Positions 12,601 through 21,443 of a stretch of DNA of 64,000 nucleotides are shown here, in pieces; within the stretch, counting starts at the first letter, position 1; the number at the start of each line of letters is the position of its first letter. The notes below the pieces were generated by a model. That model was not told the DNA's origin, did no database searches, and saw only the letters and a program-made list of their open reading frames with translations. This DNA is from Acanthosepion esculentum. Taxonomy: Eukaryota > Mollusca > Cephalopoda > Sepiida > Sepiidae. Position numbers and translations under genes: made by a program. The DNA lies in contig OZ038482.1 of NCBI GenBank assembly GCA_964036315.1, forward strand, positions 7,964,020 through 8,028,019. Direction: 5' to 3'.

Positions 12601-15600
12601 CACAAACTCTTTTTCCCCTCAATGGCTACTCAATTATCAGTGGATTCACAAACTCTTTTTCCCCTCAATGGCTACTCAATTATCAGTGGATTCACAAACT
12701 CTTTTTCCCCTCAATGGCTACTCAATTATCAGTGGATTCACAAACTCTTTTTCCCCTCAATGGCTACTCAATTATCAGTGGATTCACAAACTCTTTTTCC
12801 CCTCAATGGCTACTCAATTATCAGTGGATTCACAAACTCTTTTTCCCCTCAATGGCTACTCAATTATCAGTGGATTCACAAACTCTTTTTCCCCTCAATG
12901 GCTACTCAATTATCAGTGGATTCACAAACTCTTTTTCCCCTCAATGGCTACTCAATTATCAGTGGATTCACAAACTCTTTTTCCCCTCAATGGCTACTCA
13001 ATTATCAGTGGATTCACAAACTCTTTTTCCCCTCAATGGCTACTCAATTATCAGTGGATTCACAAACTCTTTTTCCCCTCAATGGCTACTCAATTATCAG
13101 TGGATTCACAAACTCTTTTCCCCTCAATGGCTACTCAATTATCAGTGGGTTCACAAACTCTTTTTCCCTCAATGGCTACTCAATTATCAGTGGATTCACA
13201 AACTCTTTTTCCCTCAATGGCTACTCAATTATCAGTGGATTCACAAACTCTTTTCCCCTCAATGGCTACTCAATTATCAGTGGATTCACAAACTCTTTTT
13301 CCCTCAATGGCTACTCAATTATCAGTGGATTCACAAACTCTTTTTCCCTCAATGGCTACTCAATTATCAGTGGATTCACAAACTCTTTTCCCCTCAATGG
13401 CTACTCAATTATCAGTGGATTCACAAACTCTTTTCCCCTCAATGGCTACTCAATTATCAGTGGATTCACAAACTCTTTTCCCCTCAATGGCTACTCAATT
13501 ATCAGTGGATTCACAAACTCTTTTCCCCTCAATGGCTACTCAATTATCAGTGGATTCACAAACTCTTTTTCCCTCAATGGCTACTCAAATATCAGTGGAT
13601 TCACAAACTCTTTTTCCCTCAATGGCTACTCAAATATCAGTGGATTCACAAACTCTTTTTCCCTCAATGGCTACTCAATTATCAGTGGATTCACAAACTC
13701 TTTTTCCCTCAATGGCTACTCAATTATCAGTGGATTCACAAACTCTTTTTCCCTCAATGGCTACTCAATTATCAGTGGATTCACAAACTCTTTTTCCCTC
13801 AATGGCTACTCAATTATCAGTGGATTCACAAACCTTTTCAATCAATGGCTAATCAATTATCAGTGGATTCACAAACTCTTTTTCCCTCAATGGCTACTCA
13901 ATTATCAGTGGATTCACAAACTCTTTTTCCCCTCAATGGCTACTCAATTATCAATGGATTCACAAACTCTTTTTCCCCTCAATGGTTACTCAATTATCAA
14001 TGGATTCTGTTATGTTTGTGTGAGTTCTGAGGACCGAGCAATGCATTTGTTGATTGGAAATAATTACCAAGAACGTTTTTAGGTTTACAGCATTTTATTA
14101 ATCACTAGATAAACTGAGTTAATACTACTCTACAAAAGAATTAGTGAAATATGGAGAGACGTTGCCACACGTGTCCCGGTGTGGTCCGCCATCTTGGATC
14201 TCTCTGTATTGCCACACGTGACGTCTGACGTCACGATGTCCAAAGTAAGTGGGATAACTCTTACAATACTTTGGAGTTATCTCCCTTTATGTTTCCTTCC
14301 AACAGATTCACAAACTCTTTTTCCACCTCAATGGCTACTCAATTATCTGTGGATTCACAAACTCTTTTTCCCTCAATGGCTACTCAATTATCAATGGATA
14401 CATAATTGTTCTCCAGATTCATTATATCCGACTCATTGATCTCACTACACATATGGATGGCATTTTGTCTCTGTTAAGCTAAATAAAAGTGCATCTGTGT
14501 CTACATGCATTTCTTGGAAAGTAGGTCAGTTGGCACATTAAACTGATTAAATTATCAACACTATAATCTACTCAAGTTGCTGAGATGAGTTCTGTGTATT
14601 TCCAGATAAGAAACAATTTTAGTTTTAACTAAGGACTTTTTGTAGTTGACATTTTCCTTTTACAACAGTCTCAATAGTTTCCAATTTTAAAATTGCATTT
14701 TGTAAAATATCAATCAGGTTCAGGTCTCAAGCATTCAAATATGATATTGTTTTTTATATCTCATCTATTCACATCGTTATTTTACACATTTTTGTTCCAG
14801 AATGTTGCATCCCTTTCCAAGATTTCTCTCTAATAATTACATTGAATTAAATATCCTTATAATTATTTGATATGTAGAAATATTTCACTAATTAATAATC
14901 ATGTGTCTCATTCAATTTCAGCCTTCCAAGCTTCCTTACAAGGAGAATTTGCTTCAATTAAAGAATTTGGTGCTTGTGAAATTCAACAAAGACACAATGG
15001 TGTATCCAAAAGAAAGTGAGGTATGTTGAGCCTAACAAGTAATTAACAAAAATAATAATGAATATTATTATTAAACAAAATGATTGACGTAACTCTTCCA
15101 ATATTTTTCAACACTTAGAGAAGAGTGTGATTTTATATGAGAAAAAGAAAAGACTGTGCTTGATAATGTCTCCGTGAGTTGAATCAAATGAATGGAGAGT
15201 TCTATAGAATTTATACTAAACTGTTTAATTAATTATGATTTATAATATACATTTAAGAGAAGAGCACGATTTAAGAAAAGATAAAGAAAAGAAAAACCAG
15301 TGTTTGACAATGTTGAAAAAATTGTTTAAATATAACTTCAAGACAGACATTCTGTTAAAATATTTTTTAACATTTTCACTTTTTTTCTTTTTATCTTTTC
15401 TTAAATCATGGTCTTCTCTTAATTGTTGAATATTATTATTAGTAATAATAATGATGATGATGATAATAATAATATTATTAATAATAATAATAATGAATAT
15501 TATTATTAATAGTCATAAAAATGTGTATTTATTTATGTGAATAATGATTAAACCAAGTCTTTGCTGCAAATATTAAAATTATTATAATTCTCCAAAAAGT

Positions 15601-18347
15601 TACTAAAATCAAAAACCTGATATGCCGTCTCGTAATGGAAGTTTATAAGGAACCTGCATTTCTTTTCTGTCTAAATTTCTGGGATAAGAAATAGACATCG
15701 ACATAGACAATGAAATTCTTTGGTTACCTGCATCAGCAAGCATCTGAAAAAGACAAGAGGGCACAATGGCATTGTGATAATAACAACAAAGATGAGGACA
15801 ATAGTCCGAATGTAAATAAAACGGATTTTTCTATCACCATTACAATTGATTTTCAATAATTATCCCGACTGTTATCACCAAATGTTTCTTATTCCTTCAA
15901 AATATTACAGTCTCTTAATTTAAATAAGCAGAATGCAGCCTTGAAAACGTCAAATTCTCCTGCCCATGTATTACAGATTTTAAAATGATTTATTGTTCAT
16001 TTTCGCTAATTAACATTGAAATTTGATGCATGAAAATTCCATTCCGGTTTTCATACTGCAATCATTTTCAATTCATTCAGATGAGACAAAGTGCAAATCT
16101 GTATTCTTACCAAGTCACATCTGTGGTCATTTTGATTAAATATTTAACTGAAGTGGAAGATGACACACTTGAACTGTAACCAAATTAGTTGGCTTCCCGC
16201 CACCAACTACTCTTTTATTACATTTATTAACAAATTCAGTCCTTGGGGAACTGAATGTCATTTGTCCGAAAACTTGCTTCACCAAAGTAGTTAAATTGAC
16301 TCTTCATTTCATGGATAAATCAAAACCTAGAAAATTAAAGGGAGATAACTTTTTTTATCTTAATGCTTTTCAGTAAAATTAATTACACCCTTTGTTGCTT
16401 ATTTATGATAATAAATGATTGACAAATCAGTGGATTTATTTAAGTGGATTATTTATCTAGAAATCGGTTAGAGTCAGGAAATTGTCTTTCTTTTGTCAAG
16501 CAAAAAAAATATTAAAAAAAACGATTAAAATATAAATTATTAAAATAAACATAAAGGCTAGACATTTTAAAATATTTAATTTATTTTTGAGTGTATTTTG
16601 GAAAGGATAAATATGTAAATGGGTTTGGTTTTCTCTTGTACTTGTTTTTAAATATTCCAATAATAGAACCCAAATATAAAGCAACATTATTTTTTGAGTG
16701 ATAAATTATGGAAAAAACTGTACTCTACTCACTATCTGAAATAAACATCACGTACAATTTTTAAATGATACATCATTTTTTTTAAAGATCTATTCAGATA
16801 TGGTTATCTCCCTTTCTATTTACACTAATTATCTTCGGAGTATTGTCCTCATTTTTGTTGATATCACAGCGTTTCGATTGTTGTGCCCTCTAGCCTTCAT
16901 CAGGTGTATAGCGATCCGGGTAACCTAAAGAGAATTCTGAACCGAACCCTTTTTAGACTGTTCTCGTTCCACTGCCTATGTCTCGGGATATCTCATCTAG
17001 CTCTTATATTTAGTAATGCTCAGTTATTGCTCTCCCGTTTCCACTGTGTCCAAGTACACACACTGCTCAGTGAACAATAGCCTAGTGCATTAAAGTGTTG
17101 GTTAGTGAAGGTGGTGATAGTAATTATGAGTTCAATCCCTGGGCCGGGCAGTAGGTACTTGGACTCAGTGGAAACAGGCGAGCAATAACTTAGCAGGACT
17201 AAAAATAAGAACTAGACAAGATATCTCGTCTAGAATGAGCAGTTGAACGATAACAGTCTACCCCTGTAGATTTTTAAATAAAGGATTCAGTTCAGAATTC
17301 CCTGTAGGTTACCCAGATCGATATAAAATTTAATGAAGGGCAGAGGGTACAAAAGCCGAAATGTTGTGATAACAACAACAAAGATGAAGACAATGTTCGA
17401 ATAGTCTGTAGTGTAAATAACTCAGCCCAGAAATTTGGACCCTTTCATTTAAATTTTTCAGTGAAGTGAACAATTCAACAAAGCGACTTAACACTTTCAG
17501 TGAAGCCAATTTTCAGGCAAATGCCATTCGGTGTTAGAATTGCCTCCCATGTCATGTCAGCATGAAGTCAAGAAATTTTTTTTTTTTTATTTGAAAAGGA
17601 AAATCTGATGACCTTTTATGAATGTCTTCTCATTTCAGTGGTTTGGCTTCTATAAACCTGGTCAAGGGAAAGAGGTTTACTCAATCTGGGAAAGTCCACT
17701 TTATAAACAGGTTTGTCACTTATAAAATTTTTCATTTTATTTACAAGATTTTTTTTTTTTGTTTTTTTAATTTCTGATTGACAATAACATTATTAAATCA
17801 TGAATGGAATATTTAACAAAAGTTCTTTGGAGAAAATGCTGTAAGAATTAATCGAGTGAAATGATCTCAGGTTGTATATTGCATAGGACTTAGTATCTTA
17901 TAAATGGCATATAGTGACACATTGTAATCTATGTTGATTTGTATAATAATTGATTTTATTTTTAATATCTAAATGGGATTCAAACAGATCATTTATTTGT
18001 AAATGTCTAATTCAGCCAGTTCAAGTTTACAAAAATTGGTTTTAGTGATACCATCTGTGAACCAAGCAGCAGTGGAAGTGTCTACTTTACATTTATTTAG
18101 ACATGTTACAATTCATTCATTTCATGTTATTTAAAAGAAAGAATTGGTTAAAAATCAAAAGATCTCTTTCTTGAAAGCATTTTTGAAATGTCTCTCAGTT
18201 TTATTTCTACCTTTTTTGCAGGATCGAATTGGGCTGAGAAAACTGAACGACACTGGCCGTCTTCATTTCTTAGGCATCGATGACGATCACCTTCAAATTA
18301 AGCTGGACTGGTTTAAAGAAAACATTATTGAAAGATTTCTCAAATGA
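3599..18347 (+). CDS. PPT1: Palmitoyl-protein thioesterase 1, C-terminal half (5 exons; gene starts upstream of window)
   Basis: PPT1 is the soluble lysosomal alpha/beta-hydrolase that removes S-linked palmitate from proteins. Five exons join in frame: 3599-3686, 9198-9288, 14922-15020, 17639-17710 and 18222-18347, giving about 158 residues and a TGA stop. All introns read GT...AG, with phases 2, 0, 0 and 0 between them. Landmarks match the C-terminal half of animal PPT1: [27 protein letters not shown] (Asp of the triad, D233 in human), [16 protein letters not shown], and [11 protein letters not shown] (His of the triad, H289 in human). The Ser nucleophile exon is not in the window. An N-glycosylation sequon (NST) sits in the first visible exon. 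Two large introns of 5.5 and 5.6 kb carry most of the repeats. No frameshift or stop was seen, so the gene looks functional. It is convergent with the Tan-like gene. Confidence 0.95.
4200..4640. repeat. Right arm of the inverted repeat flanking PPT1 exon A
   Basis: GGGTAATGGCCCATTCC, CCTTTACAGGTTGAGATTC and ACAAAAATGGATAGCATATG are reverse complements of blocks in 2805-3215. About 1 kb separates the arms, including the 88-bp coding exon. Confidence 0.75.
4641..5910. other. Intronic sequence without recognisable content
   Basis: A 115-codon antisense frame (4731-5078) exists but shows no family motif and no splice-consistent extension, so it is not called. The rest is ordinary intronic sequence with scattered stops. 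Confidence 0.4.
5915..6025 (+). repeat. Copy of LINE-leader-like repeat (CCTGGGTATGAC..TAAACTACATCC)
   Basis: GTCCTGGGTATGACAATAAA followed by 'aaccacctcttaattgct' and 'cccaggtccaccctgac'. The same string of blocks occurs at 6828-6990 and, as a tandem array, at 56763-56990 directly upstream of a jockey-like LINE. Confidence 0.6.
6060..6250 (+). repeat. Imperfect tandem repeat, ~37-bp period
   Basis: About five copies of 'attaccag.aata.atttttga.aaaa' with variable A-runs. Consecutive copies are diverged, so this is an old array. A shorter relic ('accagcaatac.ttttta') is seen at 7018-7062. Confidence 0.65.
6828..6990 (+). repeat. Second copy of LINE-leader-like repeat
   Basis: CTGGGTATGACAATAAACTA, then CAGCAAGGCCTCTGATCA and AACCACCTCTTAATTGCC. 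It matches 56763-56990 block by block, including the 'cagcaaggc.tctgatca' stretch missing from the 5915 copy. Confidence 0.65.
6991..8250. other. Intronic sequence without recognisable genes
   Basis: AT-rich, stop-rich sequence. The segment 8160-8260 matches 26905-27005 ('cacctcaaattga', GAGAGGAGGAATAGAAAACT), so it is part of the same antisense LINE relic that continues downstream. Confidence 0.4.
8255..8610 (-). pseudogene. Jockey-like LINE ORF2 fragment (inter-EN/RT region), antisense
   Basis: On the - strand, [35 protein letters not shown] and NNFGSRDY align with SSPWFSAACSAAIAHRN, NECKRVLNEAKPLFADRI and RKFGSNDY of the LINE at 57430-57650. Upstream codons in a second frame match the 'WDSF.DFLRDVPWD...SEV.SWVKA' stretch at 57285-57395. 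It is frameshifted, short and certainly non-functional. Confidence 0.75.
9198..9288 (+). CDS. PPT1: PPT1 exon B (catalytic Asp)
   Basis: Acceptor CTTCCAG ends at 9197 and donor GTAAGC begins at 9289. It encodes [17 protein letters not shown] followed by [11 protein letters not shown]. The Asp in YWHDP corresponds to the catalytic Asp of human PPT1. Human PPT1 has an N-glycosylation site just before the FLADIN block, and this protein has EKS there instead. Confidence 0.95.
9380..9895. other. Intronic; (CA)n at 9693-9718, otherwise nothing recognised
   Basis: The only clear structure is a short CA microsatellite. The 9400-9640 stretch is less AT-rich than its surroundings but has no convincing frame in either direction. 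Confidence 0.4.
9900..10150 (+). repeat. Diverged copy of the Penelope-terminal/tRNA-like repeat family
   Basis: Contains 'ggattgaactcacaatta' (inverse B-box-like) and, downstream, 'agagggtttagtttgaaatt', CCTGAAGAAGTTTGG and 'agccaaaactttggg'. These parallel the 'gggttcagttcgaaattcc ... cctgaagaagg ... ccgaaacgttg' order of 52950-53025. Confidence 0.5.
10374..11194 (+). repeat. Minisatellite array 1 (45/46-bp unit, 18 units)
   Basis: The unit starts GGATTCACAAACTC, continues TTTTTCCC(C) and CTCAATGGCTACTCAATTAT, and ends CAGT. Thirteen 45-bp units (10374-10958) are followed by five 46-bp units. Units 5 and 6 share a T-to-A variant (CAAATATCAG). The last units change CAG to CAA and GCTACT to GTTACT. 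No + frame contains a stop, so three overlapping open frames run through it. The - frames are closed by TGA, TAA and TAG in every unit. It lies in the PPT1 intron between exons B and C. Confidence 0.95.
11195..11492 (+). repeat. Minisatellite spacer 1 (298 bp, promoter-like and splice-like motifs)
   Basis: A unique-looking 298-bp block separates arrays 1 and 2 and recurs at 14008-14305 with two substitutions. It contains a YY1-like CCGCCATCTTGG (11370-11381), two TTGCCACACGTG blocks with E-boxes, and a 19-bp inverted repeat (CGTGACGTC, T, GACGTCACG) containing the full CRE TGACGTCA. A donor-like AAAGTAAGT follows (GT at 11432), and an acceptor-like TTTCCTTCCAACAG ends exactly where array 2 begins. 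Confidence 0.9.
11493..14007 (+). repeat. Minisatellite array 2 (~55 units; 34 apparently identical 46-mers, then 45-mers)
   Basis: After a variant first unit (extra 'ca' in CCACCTC), 34 consecutive 46-bp units span 11538-13101 and look identical. Sixteen 45-bp units follow (13102-13821), then one degenerate 43-bp unit and a few mixed units ending at 14007. The 45-mers repeat the pattern of array 1, including the paired CAAATATCAG variants (about 13560-13650) and the same terminal GTTACT/CAATGG variants. The array is stop-free in all + frames; the longest frame is 874 codons, read through from spacer 1 into spacer 2. Confidence 0.95.
14008..14305 (+). repeat. Minisatellite spacer 2 (298 bp)
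   Basis: It differs from spacer 1 at two positions: ATATCC to ATGTCC just after the CRE palindrome, creating an ATG at 14236, and CTGCC to CTCCC. YY1-like, E-box, CRE-palindrome, donor-like (GT at 14245) and acceptor-like (AG at 14304-14305) elements are all retained. Confidence 0.9.
14306..14401 (+). repeat. Minisatellite block 3 (two units)
   Basis: Two units follow spacer 2, the first with the CCACCTC variant also seen in the first unit of array 2. The array then ends in unique sequence. A TAA at 14480-14482 overlaps an AATAAA at 14482-14487. Confidence 0.85.
14402..14921. other. Intronic sequence before PPT1 exon C
   Basis: AT-rich, no repeat or gene identified apart from the AATAAA at 14482. 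Confidence 0.4.
14922..15020 (+). CDS. PPT1: PPT1 exon C
   Basis: Acceptor CAATTTCAG ends at 14921 and donor GTATGT begins at 15021. It is 33 whole codons, [16 protein letters not shown] then [12 protein letters not shown], matching the YKKNL..LKKFVMVKF..D..V.P..SE stretch of vertebrate PPT1. Confidence 0.95.
15248..15425. repeat. Intronic hairpin, ~42-bp arms
   Basis: The left arm (about 15250-15291, 'aagagaagagcacgattta' then 'agaaaagataaagaaaag') is the imperfect reverse complement of the right arm (about 15378-15421, 'ctttttatcttttctt' then 'aaatcatggtcttctctt'). The loop is about 85 bp. A related arm-like segment lies at 15117-15160. Confidence 0.65.
15430..15512. repeat. Imperfect AT-rich trinucleotide (ATT/AAT/GAT) microsatellite
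   Basis: Mixed ATT, AAT and GAT triplets, partly self-complementary. From 15513 to 16780 only ordinary AT-rich intron sequence is seen. Confidence 0.7.
16790..17095 (-). repeat. Left arm of a head-to-head inverted repeat pair in PPT1 intron
   Basis: Contains GGAGTATTGTCCTCATTTTT, CAGCGTTTCGATTGTTG, GAATTCTGAACCGAACCC and TTTCCACTGTGTCCAAGTAC. Each block has its reverse complement in 17100-17440, so the two copies face each other. Confidence 0.75.
17100..17440 (+). repeat. Right arm of the inverted pair, with tRNA-like boxes
   Basis: GTACTTGGACTCAGTGGAAA, GGATTCAGTTCAGAATTCC, AGCCGAAATGTTGTG and GATGAAGACAATGTTCGAA. The 17100-17160 end has a tRNA B-box-like GAGTTCAATCCCTGG and a 'gcattaaagtgttggtt' box, as in tRNA-derived short repeats. 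Confidence 0.75.
17639..17710 (+). CDS. PPT1: PPT1 exon D (WFGFYKPGQ)
   Basis: Acceptor CATTTCAG ends at 17638 and the donor is GTTTGT at 17711. It is 24 whole codons beginning [13 protein letters not shown] and ending SPLYKQ, the conserved WFGFY..GQ block of PPT1. Confidence 0.95.
18222..18347 (+). CDS. PPT1: PPT1 last coding exon (catalytic His and stop)
   Basis: Acceptor TTTTTTGCAG ends at 18221. It encodes [27 protein letters not shown] and a C-terminus ending IIERFLK, then TGA at 18345-18347. The His in DDDHLQ aligns with the catalytic His of the family. The intron upstream is only about 0.5 kb. Confidence 0.95.
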   Translation, partial: DRIGLRKLNDTGRLHFLGIDDDHLQIKLDWFKENIIERFLK

Positions 18348-18860
18348 AATATTTACAAATTCCTTTTAAGTTAAGAGATTCATTTCCATTCCAAACATAA
18401 CTTATCAAACCCAGACACTTAAATAATATAAATTGATGATGAATTTAAATTCATTTCCTGGGAAATGTTACATAAAATTATTTCAGCTTCATTTCAAAGA
18501 CCTAAAATATTTTGTTTTTAGTTCTGGTTTAGAAATTTTACTTGGTTTTGTATTTTTAACAAGTGCTAAAAAGTGAGAAAAAATATTTGATTTTATATCA
18601 ATTTTTTTATTGTTTTAATTTTCAAATCACTGGAATGAACAACTTATGATTCCCTGACAATTACATTTTTTTTTTCTGATAGCTAAAAAAAAATTTCCTT
18701 TGCATTGTAATGAGGAAAAACAGAAATACTGTAATCTTTAAATTCATCATATTCTATCAAATTTTATTAATTCCCGATTTTTTTCTTTGTTTTTTTTTTT
18801 TTCAACAACCCCAATTTATGATGATTCTCTCATCAATAAATTTAATGTGTTCTTATAAAA
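18348..18860 (+). promoter_or_regulatory. PPT1: Probable PPT1 3' UTR with poly(A) signal
   Basis: AT-rich sequence follows the PPT1 stop. The first AATAAA is at 18835-18840, followed by a T/G-rich stretch, so cleavage near 18860 is plausible. Other AATAAA hexamers occur near 19846 and 19995, one inside a fold-back repeat, and would make a longer UTR. No other gene-like content is visible between 18348 and 19360. Confidence 0.4.
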
Positions 18861-19366
18861 GTTATAAGTTTTATATATGTAAATCCTATCAGGAATTCTG
18901 AAAAGCAATTGGCAGAATTTTATAATGGAAATCCAAATCCACTGATGCCAGAATTGTCATTAACCGTCTTCTTCAAAGAGGCTTTCAATAATATAATTGC
19001 ATCATTTCTTTTGCATTTTTTGGACACAAGAACACTAGTGACTGTGGTTATTGTTTAGTTAATGAAACTTTGAAAGAAACCTTTGACCCAACCACAGAGA
19101 AAAATTTTTAAATGGTCTCTGCCTAGGTGAATATATTTTTAATATAAATCTTGACTTAAATGAAAATTTGTTTATAACAGCTCACAAGCCTTGGTCTTAT
19201 TTCCTTTTTTTAAGATATTTCTATAATTTTTTATTATTCAAGGATTTAACTCCCTCAGTATTCAAAGGAACATTTTAAAGGAAATAACCCTATTTTTCAG
19301 AGAAATTTGAAAGCAATATGCAGGAATAGTTTTCAATTTTTAGCCACTGTTCTCCACCCCCATGTA

Positions 19367-19600
19367 ATATATATATATATATATGAAGAAATATAGTCTT
19401 AAAGTGTGCTATATTTATGGGATAAAGTGCTCAATATCAGAGATAGAGCGTGTGTAAATGTATAAGTGAACATAGAAGTCAACACTTAGAGGCGACAGTC
19501 TCTTTCATGCTAGATGCAGTCATCGGGCCACGATGATTGCATCTAGCATGAAACACTCGCCTCTAAGTGTTCACTTCTATGTTCACTTATATATATATAT
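19367..19600. repeat. Fold-back element with ~60-bp arms
   Basis: The left arm, about 19462-19524, runs AAGTGAACATAGAAGT, CACTTAGAGGCGA and CATGCTAGATGCA. The right arm, about 19532-19592, is its near-exact reverse complement; the loop is about 8 bases. (TA)n flanks both sides. A related, more decayed copy lies at 25335-25500. Confidence 0.8.
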
Positions 19601-19614
19601 ATTTATTATAAGAA

Positions 19615-19960
19615 ATGACAGTAAAAGCATATTACATTGCTACACAAAAACTTTGATGTTTCAGTACTAAGATGGTACTTCTTCAGGCGATGGTAGATAA
19701 CTAATGATAAAAATGATTTATTAGGGAAATTTAAAAAATAAATCTTTACCTGCTTTTGTAAATTAAAGTTAATCCTGACCTCCCCCCCACCTTTAAATTA
19801 TGAAAAGAGGTAAAGATTTGTTTTTTTTAAATTTCCCTAATAAATCATTTTTATCATTAGTTATCTACCATCGCCTGAAGAAGTACCATCTTAGTACTGA
19901 AACATCAAAGTTTTTGTGTAGCAATGTAAAATGCTTTCATTGTAATTTATTATAATAATA
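19615..19960. repeat. Second fold-back element, ~125-bp arms
   Basis: The left arm, 19632-19757, has ACATTGCTACACAAAAACTT, GATGGTACTTCTTCAGGCGA and TTTATTAGGGAAATTTAAA. The right arm, about 19806-19930, has the same blocks reverse-complemented in reverse order. The loop is about 50 bp and includes a C-run. It looks like a MITE-type element between the PPT1 3' end and the convergent Tan-like gene. Confidence 0.8.
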
Positions 19961-21443
19961 CTTTGCTTTACTTTGTATTGAGCACTATTTGAAAAATAAA
20001 TGCTACGAACTGTGTGTTTTTACTCCATGTGTTCTTTCTTTCATTTGGATAGATATATGTTAATGTGAGTTTTGTGTGGATTCTAAAAGTGAGAATTAAG
20101 CTGCATTTAATTCTAGTGTGCAGTCTGATCAGATTAACTTAAATCTTTATTTTTGTTACAAACATTTTTCTAACAGAAATTTTGTACAATCTTCAAGAAA
20201 AGAAAGTCTGCAGTATGCAATATATATTTTGTCATGAGACAGAAAACCTTCCTCATTGACTTTTTTCTTTTGATGTCATAAGTTGTCACATTTCAAGAAG
20301 TGATCAATAAAGAAAAAAACTTAAGTGAAAAAAGAAAAAGCTCTTTTCTTAATTAACCAAAGAGGAAAATGAAAATATTTGAAATTTAAAAATACTTGAA
20401 TCTTCAAAAATTATTTTAATTTTTTATTTTCTTTCCATTTTGACAAATCAAAATTGGCATTTTTGATTTCTTGATGATTCAGATCAATAAAAAGTTAAAC
20501 CAAATTGATGGATTCAAGTCAAGATTTTCTTTCTCATTTAAAACTTTATTCTTCTTTCTTTTTCTTTTTCAGAAAACAGCACTCAGCCCCCAAAAGAGTT
20601 ATTTTTTCATCATTTTTTACATTTGTAATGTTAACAAATTTTATGACTGAAAATTATTTATCAGTTTTCATTGAATAGAAATTCTTCAAGAGAGAAACTG
20701 GAACAAAAAAATCAATGTCAACAAAATTTCTTCGTTTTCTACTCATTTTTGCTTACAAGCAAAAGAATTTTGTCAGTTTTATTGCATTTTTATTTTAACA
20801 AAATTTAATACAAGAAATATCTTTAATAAAATTTAAATGTGCCTAAGAAAAATTCAATTTTATATGCAAACTTAGAAAAAGTATTGAAAATAGAACTGTT
20901 TCTTAAAAGCAGAATTTGTTTTGAGCCCAAATTAGACTTTATGAACATTTAAGAAAAATATTTAAATTTTAACAATTTTTGCTGAAAATATTTCAAATGC
21001 AATGATCTTTTCATCAAAAAGATTCCATACTTGTCTGATTTAATGAATAATTGTTAAAATTATTGAGATTAATATCTTTGAAAGCAGAATCAATAAAAAT
21101 TTCTCCATCCAAAATGTTATCTAAATGTACTGTAAATGGGTTTGGCACTCAAATTCCAAAAAATGTAACATTGTTTAAAATTCAAAGTTGAATTAATTAC
21201 AGGTTACAATAATTAGAAACAGTCGGCATAAAATATGATTTGACTGTTTATTTTACATTTATATCAATCTGTAAGGCAAACGAAATTTCCTTTAAACAAA
21301 AATATTAATTTGACATTAATCTATTTAAAATTCTTCATTTTTCAATATTTCTCCTTTTTTTTCCATTCCTGTTTCCTAACCACTGAGCCATTACCTCACG
21401 ATTCACCAATCGATATGGCCTGAAATATTTCTTCTTGGACTCT

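Noticed and set aside
10356..14082. Long + strand frames of 281-874 codons over the minisatellite as protein genes
   Set aside because: All three frames are open only because the 45/46-bp unit lacks stops; the same peptide blocks rotate through the frames. They lie in a PPT1 intron and have no independent coding evidence. Kept as a finding, not as CDS.
10374..14401. CRISPR-like array
   Set aside because: Units are contiguous with no unique spacers between them, and the setting is a eukaryotic intron.
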